From Ruminococcus sp. UBA6407 (GTDB taxonomy: Bacteria; Bacillota; Clostridia; Oscillospirales; Ruminococcaceae): a DNA stretch of 64,000 bases. The DNA lies in the NCBI GenBank assembly GCA_002438605.1, contig DJPR01000011.1:96201-160200 (forward strand), given 5' to 3'. A program made the position numbers and the translations under genes. Shown here in pieces: positions 51,415 through 58,860 of this stretch. The notes beneath the pieces are model-generated. The model was not told the DNA's origin. It searched no databases and worked only from the letters and a program-made list of their open reading frames with translations. Position 1 is the stretch's first letter. Each line of letters opens with the position of its first letter.

Positions 51415-54223
51415 TCTTCTTAAAATGGCAGCTTTAATTACTGCCTCAGCTTATATTTTTTCCACATCCGGAAGTATTTCAAATGTTGTTAAAAATGAAA
51501 GTAAGGAAACTCCGGAAAAATCAGTTTCAGTAAGCGTAGTTTCAGAGGAAAGCCGCACTTCTTCCGTAGAAAAGCTTAAAAATGCTTTTGAGGAAAATGG
51601 CGAAACACTTAGTTTGTGTGACGAGATAATCAGAGAAGTGAATATCGAAAAGGAAAAACTGGATTCGGACGTTATTGATATATCGGATTGGGCTGATGAT
51701 GTAATAATTGCACGTCAGGAAAAGTATGAGCATGAATTATCAATAAAATATGCCGAAACCATTGAAGCTCTTACTGAGCTGAAAAATGGTGAGAATATCA
51801 ATGAAAATCTTGAAATCATTAATAAAAATCTTTCTGAGCCTGAAGAATATCATAAATCAGATGCTGTTCCGAATACAGCAGTCGATATTAGTGATATCAG
51901 TCTTGTTCCGGGTACAAGATCAGCCCAAAGTGTAGAGATCACTTCACCTGAACCTTCATCTGATGACCTGATATATGATGCAGATACAGTTTATCCGGAA
52001 GTGATAAAGACATTTGCCGAAAAGCTTGGAGATGTCAACAGCATATACCTTTATGTAAAGAACAATATTTATTTTGAAGCTTATTCAGGCTCAAAGAAGG
52101 GTGCAACTGTCACTCTGGAGCAGCAGGGCGGCAATGATATAGATCAGGCTTCGCTTCTTATTGCTATGCTCAGAGCAATAAATATTCCATCAAGATTTGT
52201 CGGCGGAACAATAAGAATAACAGCAGAACAGGCTGTGGATATAACAGGTGCGGCAGATGCTGTAAGTGCAGGACGAATTCTTGCTTCAAGATATAAAAAT
52301 GTTACAGGCATTACTTATAATGGTCAGCTCATTGGATATAAAATGTATCATACATGGGTAGAGGCATACATTCCATATACTGACTACCGTGGAGCAGGCA
52401 ACAAATCAGGCAGCAAAATATGGGTACAGCTTGACCCAAGTTTTAAAAAGCTTGAAAAGGTTTCAGAGTCGATTGTTCCTGAATATACGGCCGAAGATAA
52501 GGCACTGCTTAAAACTATCTCCGATAATGCTGAGCTTTATCCGAATATTTACAAATCTATGGAGCCGATGCCTGAATCAATAAATTATAATGGTACAACT
52601 ATTGTAAGCACCAATGAAAAATACATTCCAACATCACTTCCATATACAGTATTGAGTGTTGATGAGAGATATTCATTTGTAAAAAACAGTGATAAGGACA
52701 GCATATCCATAGAAATTAACGGAGAAACTTTATTTTCATCTCCAATATCAGAACTGTATTATAATAAAATAAACATATCCTATGAACCTGCAACTGATTA
52801 TGACAGATCGGTTATGGAGCATTACGAAAAGATAACAGATGTTCCTGCATATCTGGTAAATGTTGTTCCGGTAGTTACTGTTGGTGATAAAAAGTATGCA
52901 GGAAGTGAAGAGGCATCTCTTGGTTCAATGCAGCAAATGATTACTACTATAAGGAACAACGGTGGAACAACAATGCTGGATGACAGTGTTTACTGCGGTT
53001 CAATGTATGCAATAAATCTTGATCTTCAGCGAATTTCTCCTGAGGATGCTGAAGCTGCGGAAAAAAGACTTGTTAAAGCTGAACAGATATTTACAACAGC
53101 AAATGCTTGTTCTACAGATGTTCTTGGCTCAATGCTTGATTATGCAGGCAAGTATTATTTCAGTCTGTGTGACGCTCAGTCAATGATTCAGGCGGCAATT
53201 ATGGATATAAATCAGACAAGACAGCTTGCCCTTGCAATAACAGGTTATCAGTTCCATAGGTTAAGCTCATTTGGTATAGTAAGATCTCTTGACTTTGGGG
53301 CATTCTATATAGATGTTGCTTATAATAATGTTGCTGCTTTAAGCTTGACTGGTGATAAATCTGCTGAAAGAAAGTACATGATGTCTGCTGGTGCAGTTGA
53401 GTCATTTTATGAAAGCTATATATGGCAGCAGCTTATTGATAATGAATCTACCTGCATATCTACTGTCAGCGTATTTGATATTGCACATGATCAGGGAATT
53501 AAATCAAGATATATTTGTTCAGCAAATCTGGAAGATGAGCTGAGCCAATGCAATATCAATGATTCAGTTAAAACTGAGATAAGAAACTTCGTTAATCGTG
53601 GTCTGCTGGTCGAGATAGTTCCTGAAACACTTACCATAGGTGACTGGACGGGTACAGCTTACATAGCAATGAATATGGATAACGGTTCTGCCTCCTACAT
53701 GATTTCCGGAGGAACAGCCGGCGGCTCGTCCATGAACTTTGAAGATTTATTCAATTTAAATATGAGGCTGTTTGTAATAAACACCGAGTTTACTTGTGCA
53801 AGCATGATGAAAGGTGTAGTTAATTTTGAGTGTGGAGTTTTTACATATAACGGAGCAAAGCTTTTTGAAGGAGCAAGTAGTCTTATAGGAGGAGCATTCA
53901 CACTTGCTTCGGCTTTTCAAATGAGATATGATGCCATTGACTTTATTTTAAGATATGCCGAAGAGGGCGAGGACTGCATGAAAGAATTTAAAATAATGAC
54001 AGCACGCAATCTTTTGGATACATTTTTCAATGTTGTTGCAGCCTGCGGTGATCTTATAGGCGGCGCTGCAGGAGATGTTACAGGCTGGACTGCAACTATA
54101 TATTCATATATCACATATTTTTCAGATCCTGATTTTAAGGATTCGGATTCAGATGAGAGATTAACTAATTCTATTCCTGTTATATGGGATCTGATAAGCA
54201 AATTAATAAGCAAGCAATTATAA
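51401..54223 (+). CDS. Exported protein with transglutaminase-like fold lacking the catalytic Cys
   Basis: A 940-residue protein with an N-terminal signal (about residues 1-28). A Glu/Lys-rich helical stretch (to about 130) precedes a transglutaminase-like domain (about 190-350). In the family the triad is Cys-His-Asp. Here the His (YHTWVEAY, His317) and Asp (WVQLDPSF, Asp345) are present, but the Cys position reads GGNDIDQASLL with Asp246. About 590 further residues, with long helical patches and late hydrophobic segments, have no family I recognise. The start is ATG 51401, with AGGAGG 8 bases upstream; it lies inside the end of the preceding surface-protein gene, so the two are coupled. Confidence 0.75.
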   Translation: MRKTNLLKMAALITASAYIFSTSGSISNVVKNESKETPEKSVSVSVVSEESRTSSVEKLKNAFEENGETLSLCDEIIREVNIEKEKLDSDVIDISDWADDVIIARQEKYEHELSIKYAETIEALTELKNGENINENLEIINKNLSEPEEYHKSDAVPNTAVDISDISLVPGTRSAQSVEITSPEPSSDDLIYDADTVYPEVIKTFAEKLGDVNSIYLYVKNNIYFEAYSGSKKGATVTLEQQGGNDIDQASLLIAMLRAINIPSRFVGGTIRITAEQAVDITGAADAVSAGRILASRYKNVTGITYNGQLIGYKMYHTWVEAYIPYTDYRGAGNKSGSKIWVQLDPSFKKLEKVSESIVPEYTAEDKALLKTISDNAELYPNIYKSMEPMPESINYNGTTIVSTNEKYIPTSLPYTVLSVDERYSFVKNSDKDSISIEINGETLFSSPISELYYNKINISYEPATDYDRSVMEHYEKITDVPAYLVNVVPVVTVGDKKYAGSEEASLGSMQQMITTIRNNGGTTMLDDSVYCGSMYAINLDLQRISPEDAEAAEKRLVKAEQIFTTANACSTDVLGSMLDYAGKYYFSLCDAQSMIQAAIMDINQTRQLALAITGYQFHRLSSFGIVRSLDFGAFYIDVAYNNVAALSLTGDKSAERKYMMSAGAVESFYESYIWQQLIDNESTCISTVSVFDIAHDQGIKSRYICSANLEDELSQCNINDSVKTEIRNFVNRGLLVEIVPETLTIGDWTGTAYIAMNMDNGSASYMISGGTAGGSSMNFEDLFNLNMRLFVINTEFTCASMMKGVVNFECGVFTYNGAKLFEGASSLIGGAFTLASAFQMRYDAIDFILRYAEEGEDCMKEFKIMTARNLLDTFFNVVAACGDLIGGAAGDVTGWTATIYSYITYFSDPDFKDSDSDERLTNSIPVIWDLISKLISKQL

Positions 54224-54253
54224 GACAACATATACTGATTTATAGCAATGCAA

Positions 54254-54318
54254 TAAAGGCAGCACTTCACTAAAAATGTGCAGTGCTGCCTTTGACGTGT
54301 TTTGTGCAGTGATATTCT
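54254..54318. repeat. Palindromic repeat followed by an extra half
   Basis: AAAGGCAGCACTTCACTAAA and TGTGCAGTGCTGCCTTT form a copy (54254-54293). GACGTGTTTTGTGCAGTGATA then repeats part of the right arm, the same arrangement as at 46610-46674. Confidence 0.7.
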
Positions 54319-54353
54319 AAAAAGCTCACATCATAAAAGGTGTGACTTTTTTT
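54319..54353 (+). terminator. Terminator after the surface-protein pair
   Basis: AAAG and TCACA (54321-54330) pair with TGTGA and CTTT (54341-54349), one bulged C, followed by a T-run. Confidence 0.6.
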
Positions 54354-54401
54354 ATCTCTAAAATATGAATAATTTGTAAAAAATATTAAAAAGTGCTTTG
54401 G

Positions 54402-54436
54402 AAAACCACGAGAAATTCGTGGCTTTCTTGTTTTTT
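54402..54436 (+). terminator. Second terminator before the tetR gene
   Basis: CCACGA (54406-54411) pairs with TCGTGG (54417-54422), followed by CTTTCTTGTTTTTT. Together with the hairpin at 54319 it isolates the NHLM locus from the surface-protein genes. Confidence 0.75.
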
Positions 54437-54471
54437 AACAATGAAGTTCCTAAAATTTTTGCTCAAAGTGG

Positions 54472-54500
54472 TTGATTTTTTATTTAAATTATGATACACT
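54472..54500 (+). promoter_or_regulatory. Promoter for tetR and the partner-switch/NHLM operon
   Basis: TTGATT (54472-54477), 17 bases, TACACT (54495-54500). The TetR-type palindrome starts two bases after the -10 box. Confidence 0.6.
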
Positions 54501-54501
54501 A

Positions 54502-54523
54502 TAACTAATTAAACAATCAGTTA
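54502..54523 (+). promoter_or_regulatory. Putative TetR operator
   Basis: An imperfect palindrome with outer half sites TAACT (54502-54506) and AGTTA (54519-54523). Inner ATT/AAT matches give 8 of 11 positions symmetric. Its place, between the -10 box and the ribosome site of a TetR-family gene, fits self-repression. Confidence 0.6.
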
Positions 54524-54541
54524 TATTATGGAGGCTGATGT

Positions 54542-55147
54542 GTGCATATGAGGACGCCACAGCAACACAATGAAAAAAAGATAGAAATTATGGAGAAATG
54601 CTTTGAATGCTATGCTGAAAACGGTCTGACCGGTACCGGCATTAAAGCACTTGCAAAGGCTTGTGACTGCACGACCGGAAATCTGTATGTCTATTTCAAT
54701 AATCTCGATGAGCTGATTATTGAATCAACTGCTTACTGTATGGCTAAGGTGGAAGATGAATTCATGGCAAAAGCTCCACATAATCCAAAGGATGTTATGC
54801 GTTTTATCGAAGAAATTCCTTACTGGACAGCTGAAAAACATGGCAAAAAATATAGGCTTATGTATCAGATTTATACCCATCCGAAATATATTGAATACGG
54901 AAAAAAGTTCTTTGAAGGTGTCAATGAGCGTTATACCGCATATGCAAAGCTGCTTGAACCACAAATTGGCATACCTTATACGGTAATTGTATCTCTTATC
55001 TTCATTTTCGTCCGTGCATGCGTCCATTACGCTATGTTTGAGGATGAGTATTATCTCAAAAGTCAGATGGAAGTATTGAAGCAGGCAGTCAAACTGTTTT
55101 CGGATAAATACCGTATTGAATTTTCAGACGGATATATCGGACAATAG
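54542..55147 (+). CDS. TetR/AcrR-family transcriptional regulator
   Basis: A 201-residue repressor. The N-terminal helix-turn-helix reads IMEKCFECYAENGLTGTGIKALAKACDCTTGNLYVYFNNLDELI (shown across residues 15-58), typical of TetR with the YxYFxN recognition end. The C-terminal ligand domain is not assignable. GTG 54542, 7 bases after GGAGG, is the likely start; ATG 54548 is possible. The gene is followed after 36 bases by the STAS gene. It probably controls the whole NHLM locus. Confidence 0.88.
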   Translation: MHMRTPQQHNEKKIEIMEKCFECYAENGLTGTGIKALAKACDCTTGNLYVYFNNLDELIIESTAYCMAKVEDEFMAKAPHNPKDVMRFIEEIPYWTAEKHGKKYRLMYQIYTHPKYIEYGKKFFEGVNERYTAYAKLLEPQIGIPYTVIVSLIFIFVRACVHYAMFEDEYYLKSQMEVLKQAVKLFSDKYRIEFSDGYIGQ

Positions 55148-55183
55148 AATTACAAATAAAAAATATATTATGGAGGCAAAAAT

Positions 55184-55480
55184 ATGATTATCAATAAAAA
55201 ATCTGAAGGCGAAAAATTAACACTTATTATATCGGGACGGCTCGACACAAATTCATCTCCAAAGCTTGAAACTGAGTTAAGACAGTCTGTAGGCGGAATA
55301 AAGGAACTTGTCTTTGATTTTTCTGAAGTAGAATATATTTCCTCAGCAGGACTTCGTGTTCTCCTTGCAGCACAAAAGGTGATGAATCGTCAGGGCAGCA
55401 TGAAACTGATCGGAGTTAGTTCGGAAGTTATGGAAGTATTTGAAATTACAGGCTTTTCAGATATATTAACAATAGAGTGA
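55184..55480 (+). CDS. STAS-domain anti-sigma factor antagonist (SpoIIAA/RsbV type)
   Basis: A 98-residue single STAS domain. The phosphorylation site is in the segment EYISSAGLRVLLAAQK, with Ser54 aligning to Ser58 of SpoIIAA. In the family the dephosphorylated form binds the kinase and releases its target, and the phosphorylated form is inactive. GGAGG lies before the ATG. It is followed by its likely phosphatase (10 bases later) and kinase. Confidence 0.92.
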   Translation: MIINKKSEGEKLTLIISGRLDTNSSPKLETELRQSVGGIKELVFDFSEVEYISSAGLRVLLAAQKVMNRQGSMKLIGVSSEVMEVFEITGFSDILTIE

Positions 55481-55489
55481 TTAAAAAAT

Positions 55490-57925
55490 ATGAAAACATT
55501 TTTATGGCTTTCTCTTATCGCACTGTTTCCTGTGGTTTTGTCTGCTTTGATTTACCTTACGGAGCGAACAAAAGTGGCAAGCAAAATGTCGTATATTGCA
55601 AAGCAGTTAATAACAGGCATTATGTTTGGCGGACTTGCAATTCTTGGAACAGAATTTGGTATTAAAATTGACGGTGCGATTATAAATGCCAGAGATGCTT
55701 CGCCTATCTGTGCAGGACTTCTTTTCGGTGCACCTGCGGGAATTATTGCAGGTATTATAGGCGGAGTGGAACGCTGGCTTGCAGTTATTTGGGGTGCAGG
55801 TGAATACACACAGCTTGCCTGCAGTGTTTCAACTGTTCTTGCAGGTGCTTTTGCCGCCGCATTGCGAAAGTACATGTTTGACAACAAAAAACCAAAGTGG
55901 TATTACTGCCTTGCAATAGCAGTGATTACAGAAATCGTGCATATGTTGATGATATTCCTTACGAATATGAATGATGTGCGAACTGCATTTTCTTTTGTGC
56001 GTATATGCTCGCTGCCTATGATTGCAGTAAATGGTCTTGCGGTGATGCTTGCCGGAGCATTGCTCTCACTTCTATCCGTAAGAGAGCATAAAACTGCACA
56101 TCACGATTTGAAAAATATTTCGCAGTCATTTCAACGTTTTCTTCTCGTATGCGTTACGGCAGGATTTCTTATGACTACCGTATTTACATGGGCACTTCAG
56201 ACCGAGCTTGCGAAAAATGAAGCAAGCGAACTTGTTAAGCTTAACATTGAGGATGTTCGTGAGGATATACTTGATGCTTCAAACAAAAATCTTCTTGAAC
56301 TTACAAAAAAGATAGCCTCACGTCTTAATTCAGCAGGGAAAGCAGATTCAGCACTGCTTAATGAGCTTGGAAAAGAATTTGATATAGCAGAAATTAATGT
56401 TATTGACAGCCGAGGAATTATTACTGCATCTACATATGAGAATTTTCTTGAATATGATATGCGTGGCGGAAGTCAGTCGGCGGAATTTCTTGTTTTGCTG
56501 GACGGCAAAACAAAAGAATATGTCCAGAACTATCAGCCGACATCATCAGATCCGACTATTTCCCGTAAATACGCAGGAATCGTGCTTAATGACGGAGGCT
56601 TTGTTCAGGTTGCATATGATGCTGAACGGTTTCAGAAAGATATTGATGATGTTGTTGTAGGTGTTACACGAAACCGTCATGTCGGAGAAAACGGCTGTAT
56701 TATCATTGCCGGTGAGGATTGGAACATTGTCAGCGACAGGCATGGAAATGAGGGAAAAAATCTTGATTTTTCAGGCGTTTACATAGACCGCAGCACTATG
56801 CCTGAGGGTGACTTGTTTAATGCTGTTGTTTACGATGATGATGCAATTTGCTCATATATTGTTTCAGAGGGATACTACATAGTTGCTGTACTTCCTTGGA
56901 CTGAAGCAATGTTTTCAAGGGATATATCAGTATACATAACCGTCTTTATGGAGTTTGTCGTTTTTGGTATGCTATTTATCGTTGTATATTTCCTGATCAA
57001 AAAACTGGTTGTAGATAACATGGCAAAGATTAACAGGTCACTTGCAAAGATAACAAGCGGAAACCTTGATACTGTGGTTGACGTTCGTACAAATGAAGAA
57101 TTTGCTTCTCTTTCCGATGACATTAATTCAACCGTTCTGACGCTGAAACGCTACATTGCAGAAGCGGCAGCACGAATCGACAAGGAGCTTGAATTCGCAA
57201 AAACAATTCAGCATTCCGCAATACCAACCGTTTTTCCGCCGTATCCGGGACACAGTGAATTTGATATTTACGCTGCAATGGATACAGCTAAAGAAGTGGG
57301 CGGCGATTTCTATGATTTCTACTTTGTCGGTGAGAATAAACTTGGATTTTTAATAGCCGATGTTTCCGGTAAAGGAATCCCTGCAGCAATGTTTATGATG
57401 ACGGCAAAAACGATAATAAAAGGCTATGCCGAATCAGGTAAATCTGTTGATGAAGTATTTACCATAGCTAATGAAAAGCTTTGTGAATCGAATGAAGCAG
57501 GAATGTTTGTTACAGCATGGTTTGGTGTGCTTGATCTTTTAACAGGCAAGGTAGAATTTGTTAATGCAGGTCATAATCCTCCGCTTGTAAGACATAAAGA
57601 TAGTACATTCGATTACCTTAAATCAAAGCCGAGCTTTGTTATTGCAGGAATGGAGGGTATGAAGTACCGCAGGAATGAATTTTTCCTGTCTCCCGGTGAC
57701 GAGATTTATCTTTATACTGACGGAGTGACTGAGGCAACAGATTCTGAAAACAGACTTTATGGTGAGGAGAGACTTGTCAGGTTTCTGAACACTCTGCATG
57801 GACTTTCAGGAGAAGAAATTTGCCATGCTGTCAAGGCTGATGTGGCAGATTTTGTCGGTGACGCTCCTCAGTTTGATGATATTACAATGCTGTACTTGAA
57901 ATATAACGGAGGTGGCGAAAAATGA
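55490..57925 (+). CDS. Membrane-sensor SpoIIE/RsbU-type PP2C phosphatase
   Basis: An 811-residue protein. Residues 1-200 form a five- to six-helix membrane region like the 5TM receptor domain of LytS-type proteins (DASPICAGLLFGAPAGIIAGIIGG). A helix at about 214-233 leads to an extracellular sensor domain (about 235-475, Cache/PAS-like), then a second helix (479-503), a HAMP linker (about 504-556) and a PP2C domain (about 590-808). The PP2C metal motifs are visible: GGDFYDFY, LIADVSGKG, FVNAGHNPP and QFDDITMLYL. It should dephosphorylate the STAS protein upon an outside signal. It overlaps the kinase gene by four bases. Confidence 0.9.
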   Translation: MKTFLWLSLIALFPVVLSALIYLTERTKVASKMSYIAKQLITGIMFGGLAILGTEFGIKIDGAIINARDASPICAGLLFGAPAGIIAGIIGGVERWLAVIWGAGEYTQLACSVSTVLAGAFAAALRKYMFDNKKPKWYYCLAIAVITEIVHMLMIFLTNMNDVRTAFSFVRICSLPMIAVNGLAVMLAGALLSLLSVREHKTAHHDLKNISQSFQRFLLVCVTAGFLMTTVFTWALQTELAKNEASELVKLNIEDVREDILDASNKNLLELTKKIASRLNSAGKADSALLNELGKEFDIAEINVIDSRGIITASTYENFLEYDMRGGSQSAEFLVLLDGKTKEYVQNYQPTSSDPTISRKYAGIVLNDGGFVQVAYDAERFQKDIDDVVVGVTRNRHVGENGCIIIAGEDWNIVSDRHGNEGKNLDFSGVYIDRSTMPEGDLFNAVVYDDDAICSYIVSEGYYIVAVLPWTEAMFSRDISVYITVFMEFVVFGMLFIVVYFLIKKLVVDNMAKINRSLAKITSGNLDTVVDVRTNEEFASLSDDINSTVLTLKRYIAEAAARIDKELEFAKTIQHSAIPTVFPPYPGHSEFDIYAAMDTAKEVGGDFYDFYFVGENKLGFLIADVSGKGIPAAMFMMTAKTIIKGYAESGKSVDEVFTIANEKLCESNEAGMFVTAWFGVLDLLTGKVEFVNAGHNPPLVRHKDSTFDYLKSKPSFVIAGMEGMKYRRNEFFLSPGDEIYLYTDGVTEATDSENRLYGEERLVRFLNTLHGLSGEEICHAVKADVADFVGDAPQFDDITMLYLKYNGGGEK

Positions 57926-58329
57926 AAGAACTGACTATTCCGGCAACTATTGAAAACATTGATCTTGTTACAAATTTTGTGAATGAGCAGTTAGAGGAAA
58001 TCGACTGTCCGCCAAAAGCACAGATGCAGATTGACATTGCTATTGACGAACTTTTCGGTAATATAGCACATTATGCATACAATCCGAAAACAGGTCCTGC
58101 TACGGTACGTGTTGAGGTTACGTCAGCTCCGATTTCAGTGGTCATTACTTTTATCGACCATGGCATACCGTATGATCCGTTGAAAAAGAACGATCCTGAC
58201 ATCACTTTGACATCAGATGAGCGTGAGATCGGAGGGCTTGGGATATTTATGGTAAAAAAGACCATGGATGAAATCACTTATGAATACAGGGACGGTCAGA
58301 ACATTCTTCGTATCCGAAAGGATATATAA
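57922..58329 (+). CDS. SpoIIAB/RsbW-like serine kinase, anti-sigma type
   Basis: A 135-residue GHKL ATPase. The N box is in IDIAIDELFGNIAHYAYNP, the G1 box in FIDHGIPYDP and the G2 box in GGLGIFMVKKTMDEI. In the family it phosphorylates the STAS antagonist and sequesters a sigma factor or other target. No sigma factor gene is nearby. Its start lies inside the end of the phosphatase gene, with GGAGG upstream. Confidence 0.9.
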   Translation: MKELTIPATIENIDLVTNFVNEQLEEIDCPPKAQMQIDIAIDELFGNIAHYAYNPKTGPATVRVEVTSAPISVVITFIDHGIPYDPLKKNDPDITLTSDEREIGGLGIFMVKKTMDEITYEYRDGQNILRIRKDI

Positions 58330-58374
58330 ATCCTATTTTAATTTATTATATAATTTAGGTTAGGGGGCAAAATT

Positions 58375-58851
58375 ATGGGCAAAACAATATTTCGCCAAAA
58401 GAGTATGCAGAAAATCACATCTCCGGAGCAGATGAACGATTATATCCGTGTTTCAAACCCAAGTGTATGGATGATACTTGCAGCAGTCATTGTATTATTA
58501 GCAGGAGTATGCGTGTGGGGCGTGTTCGGGCATCTGGATACTGTTTTGCAGACAGGCGGTGTCTGTAAGAACGGACGTCTGGTTGTTTATATCGGCGAAA
58601 AGGATTTTGCTGAGATTGGCGAAAATACTGTTTTTTCAGTCAATGGAAGTGAATATGCATTGTCCAATCTTGACGATACGCCCGTTCAACTTGACGAAAA
58701 TTTTGATTCGTACCTTATTCACCTGATAGGTCTTTCCGAGGGTGATTGGGTATACGCTTTGGAAACCGATGTTTCAGGCGTCAAAGACGGCACATACACC
58801 GTGTCGGTTATAACCGAACGTGTCAAGCCAATTAATTTTGTCCTGAATTGA
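58375..58851 (+). CDS. Miniature HlyD-like NHLM secretion protein
   Basis: A 158-residue protein with a cytoplasmic start (IFRQKSMQKITSPEQMNDYIRVSNP) that closely resembles the N-terminus of NHLM-system HlyD-like secretion proteins. One membrane helix (about 33-55) and a small beta-rich outer domain follow. Usual family members are much longer and have a coiled-coil hairpin; that is missing here. A GGGGG site precedes the ATG. It lies 9 bases before the C39 transporter gene, so it is likely its accessory subunit. This identification rests on the N-terminal motif and context. Confidence 0.75.
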   Translation: MGKTIFRQKSMQKITSPEQMNDYIRVSNPSVWMILAAVIVLLAGVCVWGVFGHLDTVLQTGGVCKNGRLVVYIGEKDFAEIGENTVFSVNGSEYALSNLDDTPVQLDENFDSYLIHLIGLSEGDWVYALETDVSGVKDGTYTVSVITERVKPINFVLN

Positions 58852-58860
58852 GGTGTGGGA

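Noticed and set aside
55552..55887. Minus-strand frame inside the phosphatase gene
   Set aside because: It mirrors the coding pattern of a well-supported membrane domain on the plus strand.
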